A stretch of 25,478 nucleotides of DNA from a virus, in IMG/VR virus record IMGVR_UViG_3300034684_000105, positions 1 to 25,478 of that record; one strand, written 5' to 3'. Made by a program: the position numbers and the translations under genes. The notes under the pieces are model-generated. The model saw only the letters and a list, made by a program, of their open reading frames with translations, was not told where the DNA came from and ran no database searches. Each line of letters opens with the position of its first letter. Within the stretch, counting starts at the first letter, position 1. Below are positions 6,786-12,688 of the stretch, one piece after another.

Positions 6786-7532
6786 CTATGCCTGCTTTAA
6801 GGCAATAATATTATCTTCTTTGATGACTTTGCGAATAAAATCCAGCCCTTTCTGGTACACGAGCGTTTTGATGCTTATACGTGTAGAACCGTCTGGAACG
6901 GTGTATTTCTGCTCTATTGTGCGGAAATAACCGCGGTCAATGAATTCCTGATAAGGTATGTTGTCGGACATGAGTATGCCCTTTTGCCGTAATACTTTGA
7001 ATAGCTTATTACGGCCTAGATGTGTTTCTTCATAGATTATTTTAGCTGCTTCGCCCATACTGATAGCTGTCTTGCTACCAGCTACAGCGTCAAAGAATTC
7101 AGCTTTAGGAATAAGCTGCTGTATTTGCGCATCACGTTCAGCTAAAATTTTATTAGCTTCTATTAACGCGGTTGCTATAAGTTGATATGGATTTAATGAA
7201 TATGCACCTGTTTGGCGAATTTGTGGAATAACTTCATGTGTTATCCAGCGCTTGAAGTCTTTTGCTTCTGGCTTGCGGCTTCCAAGAACAAGGCTGTATA
7301 AACCTGCTTCGTTCACAATGTTTGTGTCTTGATTTCTGCCTAAACTATCGATGACCTCAATTGAGCTGACCTCATCTTCATCCAGTCGTTTTATCGTTTC
7401 TGACAGGTTGGCAAAATCAAGTATGTCGCATACATCTTTTGCTACAAACCATGGCTCACCGTCTATTATAATAGTACGGACCTGTTTGCCTGCATAATTA
7501 AACACCTGTGGTAAATTAGATATACTCTCCAT
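6786..7532 (-). CDS. Phage antirepressor, Bro-N plus KilA-C domains
   Basis: Antirepressors of this type bind repressor or DNA and favour lytic growth. The 248-residue protein has an N-terminal Bro-N domain (about 8-111) with WFVAKDVCDILDFAN and NEAGLYSLVLGSRKPEAKDF followed by the VIPQIRQTGAY signature, and a C-terminal KilA-C/ANT domain (about 135-240) with GEAAKIIYEETHLGRNKLFK, LRQKGILMS and YQKGLDFIRK. Length and domain order match the family. It follows the Cro-like regulator by 14 bases and is driven by the leftward early promoter at 7807-7834. The start ATG at 7530-7532 follows AAAGGAG. Confidence 0.92.
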   Translation of the reverse strand: MESISNLPQVFNYAGKQVRTIIIDGEPWFVAKDVCDILDFANLSETIKRLDEDEVSSIEVIDSLGRNQDTNIVNEAGLYSLVLGSRKPEAKDFKRWITHEVIPQIRQTGAYSLNPYQLIATALIEANKILAERDAQIQQLIPKAEFFDAVAGSKTAISMGEAAKIIYEETHLGRNKLFKVLRQKGILMSDNIPYQEFIDRGYFRTIEQKYTVPDGSTRISIKTLVYQKGLDFIRKVIKEDNIIALKQA

Positions 7533-7546
7533 CTTTTTACTCCTTT

Positions 7547-7774
7547 CTATGCCGTCGTAGCGGCTTGCTCGTCATCGGCATTGCTAAATATCTGCTGGAC
7601 TGGTAACCCAAAGTAATCAGCTATTTTTAACATGATTGCGCCGCCGGGTTCACTGTCTCCGCGTTCAATTTTAGATAAATATGGTCTAGCGATGCCAATG
7701 GCCTTTGCCAGCTTTTCTTGAGTTATTCCGCGCTCTGCGCGTAACTCTTTTATTCGGTTTATTATAGTTACCAC
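7547..7774 (-). CDS. Cro-like XRE-family regulator
   Basis: The 75-residue protein is little more than one helix-turn-helix domain (IKELRAERGITQEKLAKAIG, then IARPYLSKIERG, residues 7-60). It is the first gene under the leftward promoter and faces the repressor, the usual position of Cro. The annotated start is GTG at 7772-7774. That GTG is itself part of GAGGTGG, the only good ribosome binding site, so the true start may instead be a rare codon a few bases later: ATA codons stand at the right distance, in MVTIINR. If so the protein is three or four residues shorter. Confidence 0.85.
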   Translation of the reverse strand: MVTIINRIKELRAERGITQEKLAKAIGIARPYLSKIERGDSEPGGAIMLKIADYFGLPVQQIFSNADDEQAATTA

Positions 7775-7794
7775 CTCTTTTGCTGTGTACTGTT

Positions 7795-7815
7795 GTTTAC
7801 AATACTATTATACAC
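7795..7815. promoter_or_regulatory. Candidate operator over the leftward early promoter
   Basis: A 21-base dyad centred on 7805 has 8 of 10 paired positions matching and covers the -10 box of the leftward promoter. A protein bound here would block early transcription, as expected for repressor or Cro. The exact operator cannot be set from one sequence. Confidence 0.35.
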
Positions 7816-7834
7816 CTTATCAATGATTTGTCAA
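7807..7834 (-). promoter_or_regulatory. Leftward early promoter (PR-like)
   Basis: On the minus strand TTGACA (7829-7834) and TATAAT (7807-7812) match the sigma-A consensus perfectly with 16 bases between. It drives the Cro-like gene, the antirepressor and probably the whole early operon. Confidence 0.85.
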
Positions 7835-7865
7835 CTATCTTATACTAAAAATTTATGTTTTTATC

Positions 7866-7894
7866 TTGTGTAACCGATAGATTACATATATAAT
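7866..7894 (+). promoter_or_regulatory. Rightward repressor promoter (PRM-like)
   Basis: TTGTGT (7866-7871), a 17-base spacer and a consensus TATAAT (7889-7894) precede the repressor gene. The weak -35 box and strong -10 suit a regulated lysogeny promoter. Confidence 0.7.
7869..7886. promoter_or_regulatory. Candidate operator in the repressor promoter
   Basis: TGTAACCGATAGATTACA is an 18-base dyad with TGTAA/TTACA arms (7 of 9 pairs match) that lies in the spacer of the repressor promoter. It could serve for self-control by the repressor or shut-off by the Cro-like protein. Confidence 0.4.
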
Positions 7895-7912
7895 AAATAG
7901 GAGGTACGAACA

Positions 7913-8401
7913 ATGAAAACGATAGGAGAAAAAATTAAGGAATTTCGCAAGGCTAATCGTTTATCACTACGAGATTTTGCTCGAAGGGCTGGATTAAGTC
8001 ATGCGTATATTGCTAAACTGGAAAAAGAATATGATCCAATTTCGAAAAAGAAAATAGAGCCGACGATGGATACAGTTACCAAGCTGGCGGAAGCAATGAA
8101 TATGTCCGTTGAATCTTTGTTAGCTGAAACTGGATATATAGAAGAGGGACAAGATGAGCATCGTCAAATAAAAACATGGCGTCCAGCGATAACGCCCAAG
8201 GACGAGAAGGACATTGCGAAAGACTTGGAGCGCATTATGAGCGACCTCACGCAAGCAGATGGGCTTATGTTTTACAATGAGCCGATGACGGACGAAGATA
8301 AAAAACTATTGCGCGATGCGATAGATGTTGGCTTGCGCGCAGTAAAGCAGCGCAATAAGGCCAGATATACGCCAAAGAAATATAGACGTAATAAAGCATG
8401 A
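7913..8401 (+). CDS. XRE-family phage repressor (CI-like, no peptidase domain)
   Basis: The 162-residue protein has an N-terminal helix-turn-helix (about 5-70; GEKIKEFRKANRLSLRDFAR then AGLSHAYIAKLEKEYDP) and a C-terminal region with EKDIAKDLERIMSDL, GLMFYNEPMTDEDKKLLRDA and a basic end (KKYRRNKA). This tail is common in repressors of Bacillota phages and integrative elements and is not a LexA-type peptidase. Control is therefore expected to depend on cleavage by the neighbouring ImmA-type protease rather than on RecA-stimulated self-cleavage. The start follows AGGAGGTACGAACA. It lies 12 bases before the protease gene. Confidence 0.9.
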   Translation: MKTIGEKIKEFRKANRLSLRDFARRAGLSHAYIAKLEKEYDPISKKKIEPTMDTVTKLAEAMNMSVESLLAETGYIEEGQDEHRQIKTWRPAITPKDEKDIAKDLERIMSDLTQADGLMFYNEPMTDEDKKLLRDAIDVGLRAVKQRNKARYTPKKYRRNKA

Positions 8402-8413
8402 GGTGGTAATAGC

Positions 8414-8857
8414 ATGTACTCTGATAGCAAGATTATATCTATAGCTGCCTGTCTTAAAAGAAAGTACAAGACGGATAATCCCTTTGACATTGCCGAAAAC
8501 ATGGACGTAGTTATCGTAAAACAGCCTTTAGGCAATGTTTGGGGATTATATAAGTACGTACGACGCAGTAAAGTAATATTTATAAATACAGAGCTTGAAT
8601 ACGTACAGCAGAAGTTTGCTTGTGGACACGAACTGGGACATGCAATACTGCATCCAAGGGAGAACTGTTCGTTCCTCAAAGCATATACACTGCTTTCGGC
8701 AAGTCGGTTAGAGCAAGAGGCAAGCATCTTTGCCGCGTATTTACTGTGGCCCTCGGAAGATAATGATTTTTTTACATATGAACAATTACTTACTGTCCTG
8801 AAGGTAACCGAAAGTCCGGCTATATATGAAGCAGCCTTTGGAAAGGCTATTTTTTGA
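8414..8857 (+). CDS. ImmA/IrrE-family zinc protease
   Basis: ImmA-type proteases cleave phage or element repressors and so trigger induction. The 147-residue protein carries the HELGH zinc motif at 72-76 and the downstream glutamate (E102 in EQEASIFAAYLL) as third ligand, which is the family pattern. The start follows GAGGTGGTAATAGC. Together with the repressor it forms the ImmR/ImmA-like control pair known from ICEBs1 and many prophages. Its last eight codons are also the stem and U-run of a terminator, so the C-terminus (AAFGKAIF) is dictated by that structure. Confidence 0.92.
   Translation: MYSDSKIISIAACLKRKYKTDNPFDIAENMDVVIVKQPLGNVWGLYKYVRRSKVIFINTELEYVQQKFACGHELGHAILHPRENCSFLKAYTLLSASRLEQEASIFAAYLLWPSEDNDFFTYEQLLTVLKVTESPAIYEAAFGKAIF
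8833..8855 (+). terminator. Intrinsic terminator inside the 3' end of the protease gene
   Basis: AGCCTT-TGGA-AAGGCT makes a perfect 6-bp stem with a four-base loop, followed by A and six Ts. The Ts overlap the stop codon. It ends the repressor-protease transcript and limits read-through into integrase. Confidence 0.85.
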
Positions 8858-8898
8858 CATTGATGCAGAAAATTTATCCTGTGTTGGGCAATGTATGC

Positions 8899-8916
8899 AA
8901 CAGGCTAAAGCCTGTT
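8899..8916. terminator. Hairpin of uncertain role before the small membrane protein
   Basis: AACAGGC-TAAA-GCCTGTT forms a perfect 7-bp stem but lacks a U-run. It may back up the terminator at 8833 or control the integrase-operon leader. Confidence 0.4.
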
Positions 8917-8949
8917 TAGCATAAATAAAGATTTATGGAGGTATTAAAT

Positions 8950-9147
8950 ATGGCAAATAAAGGTGGTTTCTCATGGAAACGTGCTACTGGCGTATCAAAG
9001 GCTAAATCTAATATATCAAGAAAGACTGGCATACCGACGACAAAGTCAGGCAGACAACGAAAAGCCGGATCTAGCATGGGATGCGGAATAATAGCATTGC
9101 TCGCTGTAGCTGCATTAACAGGAATTTGCTTATTGCTTTTGTTATGA
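8950..9147 (+). CDS. Small basic protein with C-terminal membrane anchor
   Basis: The 65-residue protein starts at the ATG at 8950; an ATG at 8935 is rejected because GGAGG, the ribosome binding site, follows it. The first 40 residues are strongly basic (FSWKRATGVSKAKSNISRKT, then GIPTTKSGRQRKAG), and residues about 45-65 are a single membrane helix rich in Leu, Ala and Ile. The basic segment closely resembles unnamed small proteins in Bacillota phages and integrative elements, often near a recombinase. The role is unknown; binding nucleic acid at the membrane is a guess. It is followed after 34 bases by the integrase. Confidence 0.7.
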   Translation: MANKGGFSWKRATGVSKAKSNISRKTGIPTTKSGRQRKAGSSMGCGIIALLAVAALTGICLLLLL

Positions 9148-9181
9148 TATTGCAATATAAAATTTGAGAGGAGCCGCAAGA

Positions 9182-10750
9182 ATGAAAGCAGCAGCATATG
9201 TCCGATACAGCAGTGATAATCAACGTGAAGAAAGTATCGATGCTCAGATCCGCGCTATTCAGGAATATGCCGAACGCAACGGAATCGAAATAGTAAAGAT
9301 ATATCCTGATGAGGCCAAGTCAGCCACAACGGATCAGCGGCCATATTTTTTGCAGATGATGAAAGATAGTGAGCTGGGTATATTTCAAGCCGTGATCGTG
9401 CATAAGCTGGACCGTTTTGCACGTAATAGATATGACAGCGCCTTCTATAAGCGGCAACTCAAAAAGAATGGCGTAAGGCTCATATCAGTACTTGAGCAGC
9501 TTGGTGACAGTCCAGAGTCTATCATCTTGGAAAGTGTTTTGGAGGGTATGGCTGAATACTACAGTAAGAATCTTGCAAGGGAAGTCATGAAAGGCATGAA
9601 GGAAACTGCTCTTCAAGCCAAGCATAACGGCGGTATTCCGCCTCTAGGATATAACGTCGCTAAAGATAAGACATACGAAGTAAATGAAGGTGAGGCTGTA
9701 ATAATACGCAAAATATTCGACATGTATCTTGAAGGATATGGATATTCGAGAATAGCTCAGGTTCTCAACGAACAGGGCTATCGGACTAAGAAAGGCAATA
9801 CCTTCAGCAAGAATAACATATACGATATTCTCAGAAACGAAAAGTACAAAGGCACTTATGTATTTAACAAAAGGACCAGCAAAAGCGAAGGTAAAAGGAA
9901 TAACCATGCTTATAAGGAAAATGATGATATCGTTAGAATTCCTGGCGCAATGCCAGCAATAATAGATGAAATAACGTTTGACAAAGCACAGGAAAAATTA
10001 GATGGTAGAAGGAGTGGGCCAAGAATGACTGGGAAAAGATATTATCTGCTAACAGGATTAGTGTTTTGTGGTGAATGCGGCAGTCCATATACCGGAAATG
10101 GTTATCGTCACGGCCGTGGCGGTAAGAAGTATGTAATATACTCCTGCACAAACAGGAAAAACAAAGGTAACTGCAAGAATAAATCTATTCGGCAGGATAT
10201 ATTAGAGCAAAGGGTTATTAATGAATTGCTTAATACTGTTTTTAGCAGTGCTGAAATTGAGGAAATTTCCGATAAGATTATAGAGTATGCTAAGAATTAT
10301 TCATCTGAGGCTGCCGATGAAAGGGCATACATAGAAGATAAGATAAAAGAGATAAATAATAAAGTCAATAAGCTGTTAGATGCAATAGAAGAAGGCATAG
10401 CTGATAAGGAATTTACTAAACAAAGAATGTCCCAATATAAGCTTGAATCATCACAATATCAGCAGAGGTTATCAGAACTAAGTTCTACCGATTATTCATG
10501 GGTCAACAGAGAAAATATCGCTGCTTATATACAGAAGTCAAAGGAGATTTTGCTTACCGGTGAACCTCAGGAAAAAAGGAAAGTGATTGAAACTTACGTT
10601 GATAAAGTAATAATCTACCCTGATAGGATAGATATAGAGTTTAAGATTAATATGGACAGTGATATAGGTGGTGGAGGCGAACCCCTCTTAACAATAGCAC
10701 TGTCCATATCTCTATCAAATTTATATCATTATACAGCTGAATATCCATAA
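9182..10750 (+). CDS. int: Large serine recombinase (phage integrase)
   Basis: Large serine integrases join attP and attB with a serine nucleophile. The ATG at 9182 lies eight bases after GAGAGGAG and gives 522 residues; a TTG at 9164 precedes that site and is rejected. The resolvase domain (about 1-145) has YVRYSSDNQ with catalytic Ser10, and VIVHKLDRFARN. The recombinase domain (about 150-265) has GGIPPLGYNV and VLNEQGYRTKKGN. A zinc ribbon (about 292-340) has CGECG and CTNRKNKGNC, and a coiled coil (about 370-460) follows. The C-terminus ends VIIYPDRIDIEF, then a Gly-rich GGGGEPLL tail coded inside an inverted repeat that may belong to attP. Size is at the normal upper range for this family. 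Confidence 0.96.
   Translation: MKAAAYVRYSSDNQREESIDAQIRAIQEYAERNGIEIVKIYPDEAKSATTDQRPYFLQMMKDSELGIFQAVIVHKLDRFARNRYDSAFYKRQLKKNGVRLISVLEQLGDSPESIILESVLEGMAEYYSKNLAREVMKGMKETALQAKHNGGIPPLGYNVAKDKTYEVNEGEAVIIRKIFDMYLEGYGYSRIAQVLNEQGYRTKKGNTFSKNNIYDILRNEKYKGTYVFNKRTSKSEGKRNNHAYKENDDIVRIPGAMPAIIDEITFDKAQEKLDGRRSGPRMTGKRYYLLTGLVFCGECGSPYTGNGYRHGRGGKKYVIYSCTNRKNKGNCKNKSIRQDILEQRVINELLNTVFSSAEIEEISDKIIEYAKNYSSEAADERAYIEDKIKEINNKVNKLLDAIEEGIADKEFTKQRMSQYKLESSQYQQRLSELSSTDYSWVNRENIAAYIQKSKEILLTGEPQEKRKVIETYVDKVIIYPDRIDIEFKINMDSDIGGGGEPLLTIALSISLSNLYHYTAEYP
10650..10709. repeat. 12-bp perfect inverted repeat in the int 3' end; attP candidate
   Basis: ATATGGACAGTG at 10650-10661 and CACTGTCCATAT at 10698-10709 are perfect inverted copies around a 36-base centre that holds GTGGAGGCGAACCCCTC. 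Counting inward, some further positions also pair. The element spans the last codons of int. Serine integrase attP sites are roughly 50-bp imperfect palindromes close to int, so this is a candidate; a long-loop hairpin at the end of the transcript is the alternative. Confidence 0.4.
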
Positions 10751-10943
10751 AGTAAATACTACCTTTACCGCACGACCTCATGACAACGATTGCATTTAAG
10801 CCGAAATGGCATGGGTGGTATGTTTGTACTTCTCTTTTATCTTTATTATTATCGCAAGATATTACAAGTTTAATTAGCAAAACGCCTATAAACCGCACAA
10901 AATAGGCAAATAAAAAATAGCAAGATAGTACATGAAATAAGTG
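10751..10943. other. Intergenic region between int and the moron promoter
   Basis: No gene with a ribosome binding site and no clear terminator can be seen in these 193 bases. Short open frames here lack signals. It is one of two non-coding places (with 12471-12615) where attP could also lie. Confidence 0.5.
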
Positions 10944-10972
10944 TTGACTTATACGTATAGTATGCGTATAAT
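10944..10972 (+). promoter_or_regulatory. Moron promoter with tandem 11-bp operator-like repeats
   Basis: TTGACT (10944-10949), a 17-base spacer and consensus TATAAT (10967-10972) form a strong sigma-A promoter. ATACGTATAGT at 10951-10961 and ATGCGTATAAT at 10962-10972 are abutting direct repeats (9 of 11 identical), the second covering the -10 box, so a repressor site is likely. Confidence 0.8.
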
Positions 10973-10991
10973 ATACTCAGAGAGAGAAAAG

Positions 10992-11019
10992 AGCTGCGGG
11001 CACAATAAGGTGCCGGGCT
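10992..11019 (+). promoter_or_regulatory. Leader hairpin before the first moron gene
   Basis: GGCAC-AATAAG-GTGCC (10999-11014) with outer AGC/GCT pairs folds just ahead of the AAGGAG site. A two-codon frame ATG-AAA-TGA at 11031 overlaps the true start codon and may add a small translational effect. Confidence 0.4.
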
Positions 11020-11035
11020 AAAAGGAGAAGATGAA

Positions 11036-11479
11036 ATGAGGTACGAATTAGAAGCATGGAAAAACGTAGATTTACATGAAGATGGTGACTTTTGTGTTAC
11101 CGCCATCGAACCTTTAGACAGCGATGGTGAATATGAGCCATTCGAACGTGCTAGGCTATATGGCTTCTGGACACCTCTGAATGGTACAGAAGTACCGGCC
11201 ACGGCGGGGATAGAACTCGATGAGCCTGCTATTACTCCAGATGACATATTCTCGCGCGGTTGGTACGTACTAGAAATAGCAGCCGAGACAAGCACGTTCA
11301 GAGTTGTGCGCCGCTCACTATCGGATACAGCCGCACAGCTAGCTTATAGTGATGCCCCGTTCGTGCTTGAGAAGCTTACAGAAGACGGTTGGCAGGCCAT
11401 ATGGGGACTGGACGAAATGTGTAGCACCATAGAAGCATTGCAGCAGGTACCGCGAGAAATTTTAGCAGATTTGCTGTAA
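11036..11479 (+). CDS. Acidic protein of unknown function, first moron gene
   Basis: The 147-residue protein begins with ATG at 11036 (AAGGAG eight bases upstream). It is acidic, with no membrane segment or signal peptide. Predicted strands alternate with loops in the first 100 residues (FCVTAIEPLD, ARLYGFWTPLN, GWYVLEIAAET, FRVVRRSLS), then helices (DEMCSTIEALQQV, REILADLL). I do not recognise a family. It is first in a three-gene cassette with its own promoter and terminator, running against the late genes, so it is likely expressed in the lysogen. Its stop codon touches the first stem of the hammerhead-like RNA that follows. Confidence 0.7.
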   Translation: MRYELEAWKNVDLHEDGDFCVTAIEPLDSDGEYEPFERARLYGFWTPLNGTEVPATAGIELDEPAITPDDIFSRGWYVLEIAAETSTFRVVRRSLSDTAAQLAYSDAPFVLEKLTEDGWQAIWGLDEMCSTIEALQQVPREILADLL

Positions 11480-11544
11480 CGCCCTGACGAGCCGCTGGCA
11501 ACGGCGAAACCTAGGCCCCACCGAGTTGGGGTCGACGGTCGGCG
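11480..11544 (+). ncRNA. Type I hammerhead self-cleaving ribozyme
   Basis: All core parts are present in order. Stem I 5' strand is CGCC (11480-11483). The core CUGACGA lies at 11484-11490. Stem II is GCCG/CGGC (11491-11494 with 11502-11505) and a 7-base loop. GAAA follows at 11506-11509. Stem III pairs A11509-U11539 and CC/GG (11510-11511 with 11537-11538), then after a small bulge GGCCCCA/UGGGGUC (11514-11520 with 11527-11533), closed by a 6-base loop. Cleavage is expected after C11540 in GUC; GGCG (11541-11544) closes stem I. Stem I is only 4 bp before an internal loop, which is the weak point. The ribozyme would cut the moron mRNA between its first and second genes. Confidence 0.8.
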
Positions 11545-11568
11545 AAAGCCAAAAAAATTTTTTGGAGG
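11541..11568 (+). promoter_or_regulatory. GNRA hairpin and A/T palindrome ahead of the second moron gene
   Basis: Right after the predicted cut, GGC-GAAA-GCC (11541-11550) can form a GNRA-capped hairpin. It competes with stem I, which uses GGCG. CCAAAAAAATTTTTTGG (11549-11565) is a palindrome that reaches into the GGAGG site (11564-11568), so it could mask the site unless the GNRA hairpin takes up the CC. Confidence 0.45.
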
Positions 11569-11576
11569 TAATGACA

Positions 11577-11846
11577 ATGGCTAACAAAATAAACAAAGAG
11601 CAGGCAATAGAAATGCTGGAGGCAGCGCAAGAATCGTTGCAAAACAATGGATACCCGGCAATATATCGATATGAAGGACGTATCGATATATCAAGAGGAG
11701 ATCGGTTCGGTACAGCCGAGCCGGTATACAACCACGAGGCCGAGATACTCGTCGACACAGAAACATTAAAAGTGTTGTTAAACCCATACGACTATGACAG
11801 AGAGTCGGCAGTTGAAGCCTTAATGGACATGGTGAACGAAGAATAG
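11577..11846 (+). CDS. Acidic protein of unknown function, second moron gene
   Basis: The 89-residue protein starts at the ATG at 11577, eight bases after GGAGG; the ATG at 11571 is too close to that site. It opens with an amphipathic helix (NKEQAIEMLEAAQESLQNNG), continues with strands (AIYRYEGRIDIS, AEILVDTETLKVLL) and ends with an acidic helix (AVEALMDMVNEE). It is strongly acidic. No family is recognised. Such small acidic moron proteins are often anti-defence proteins or DNA mimics, but here that is only a possibility. It ends with TAG. Confidence 0.65.
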   Translation: MANKINKEQAIEMLEAAQESLQNNGYPAIYRYEGRIDISRGDRFGTAEPVYNHEAEILVDTETLKVLLNPYDYDRESAVEALMDMVNEE

Positions 11847-11847
11847 C

Positions 11848-11919
11848 CTATAGCCCCGCCGGTGGCTTTGTTACCGGCTCATAAATTCAGCGGCACCGGC
11901 TGTGACGGGGTGCGGATAG
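11848..11919 (+). promoter_or_regulatory. Structured GC-rich leader before the EXLDI gene
   Basis: Nested pairs are visible: CTAT (11848-11851) with ATAG (11916-11919), CCCCG (11854-11858) with CGGGG (11906-11910), inside them CCGGT/ACCGG (11859-11863 with 11873-11877) and CAGC/GCTG (11888-11891 with 11899-11902). GCCGGTG (11858-11864) is also complementary to CACCGGC (11894-11900), so two folds compete. No hammerhead core or known riboswitch motif is present. It ends next to the AAGGAG site of the gene and may control its translation. Confidence 0.5.
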
Positions 11920-11930
11920 AAGGAGAAATA

Positions 11931-12446
11931 ATGAAAAAGAATATCTATGTAAAAGATGAAGACGCCTCAATATTCGAAGAGGCGGAGCGGTTAGCCGGCA
12001 GTGAAAGTTTGAGCAGTATCATCGCCACAGCCTTGAAGCAATACATAGAGGACAAAAAGGCTGAGGAAGAAATAGTTTTAGAAGTCGGCAATTGGAGACC
12101 ACGCGGCGCAAATGACACGCGGAAGGTGGCCTTCAAAGGCCGCCTGTTAGCCGACGGCACTGACTTCTGCGGCCAGACAATGAGCCGCGATGACAGGGGA
12201 ACAGACTGGGCCATATATCAGACTAGTAAAGGTAAGTTTCTGATATACTGGAAGAATTGGTCGAGGTGGGAAAATGAAAGCGATAGTGCCGACTACACTA
12301 TCGTCGATGAACTGCCGGAGCCTGACACAACGTTTATAGGCGATAGCGGCCTATATACAGAAAGCAGCGGTAACATTCCAGCCAGCATCGTTGAAGATGC
12401 TGCAAAAGCGCTAGGGCAAAACCTAGTGAAGCGGCTGGACATATGA
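11931..12446 (+). CDS. EXLDI-family protein
   Basis: The 171-residue protein starts at the ATG at 11931 behind AAGGAGAAATA; the longer frame from 11862 lies in the structured leader. The N-terminus (KKNIYVKDEDASIFEEAERL and ESLSSIIATALKQYIEDKK) resembles the start of EXLDI-family proteins and has ribbon-helix-helix character. The middle has VAFKGRLLADG and AIYQTSKGKFLIYWKNW, and the chain ends in an alanine-rich helix and LVKRLDI, the family's C-terminal signature with Lys in place of the usual Glu. The biochemical role of the family is not known to me. It is last in the moron operon; its stop overlaps the terminator stem. Confidence 0.75.
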   Translation: MKKNIYVKDEDASIFEEAERLAGSESLSSIIATALKQYIEDKKAEEEIVLEVGNWRPRGANDTRKVAFKGRLLADGTDFCGQTMSRDDRGTDWAIYQTSKGKFLIYWKNWSRWENESDSADYTIVDELPEPDTTFIGDSGLYTESSGNIPASIVEDAAKALGQNLVKRLDI

Positions 12447-12470
12447 GAGGTATAACACCTCTCTTTTTTT
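12445..12470 (+). terminator. Moron operon terminator
   Basis: GAGAGGT-ATAAC-ACCTCTC is a perfect 7-bp stem followed by seven Ts. It starts within the TGA stop of the EXLDI gene and closes the moron cassette. Confidence 0.93.
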
Positions 12471-12615
12471 ATGTCAATTTATCAGCCTTATCCTGCTTAC
12501 GACATTTGCCTATATCGAGTTTTGTTATGTGCATACAGTAATTCATATTACCGGCATGGATAAATTGAATACAGGTAAAATATGAGCGAATTAGGGGCAT
12601 ATCTATTTTTGGACA
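12471..12615. other. Non-coding gap between two facing terminators
   Basis: These 145 bases lie between the rightward moron terminator and the leftward late terminator. No gene or clear repeat is visible. As the junction between lysis genes and the moron/integrase side it is another place where attP could be. Confidence 0.45.
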
Positions 12616-12659
12616 TAAAAATAAGCCTCTGCTATGATATTTGTTGCCATAGCAGAGGC
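12616..12659 (-). terminator. Late operon terminator
   Basis: A perfect 12-bp stem (GCCTCTGCTATG at 12625-12636 with 12648-12659) and 11-base loop is followed on the minus strand by TTATTTTTA. It ends the capsid-to-lysis transcript. Confidence 0.9.
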
Positions 12660-12688
12660 CATTTCTATGAAATAAGTAAAATGCGTAT

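Noticed and set aside
9314-9340. CUGAUGAG in the integrase gene, resembling a hammerhead core
   Set aside because: No GAAA segment follows at stem II distance and no stems close around it.
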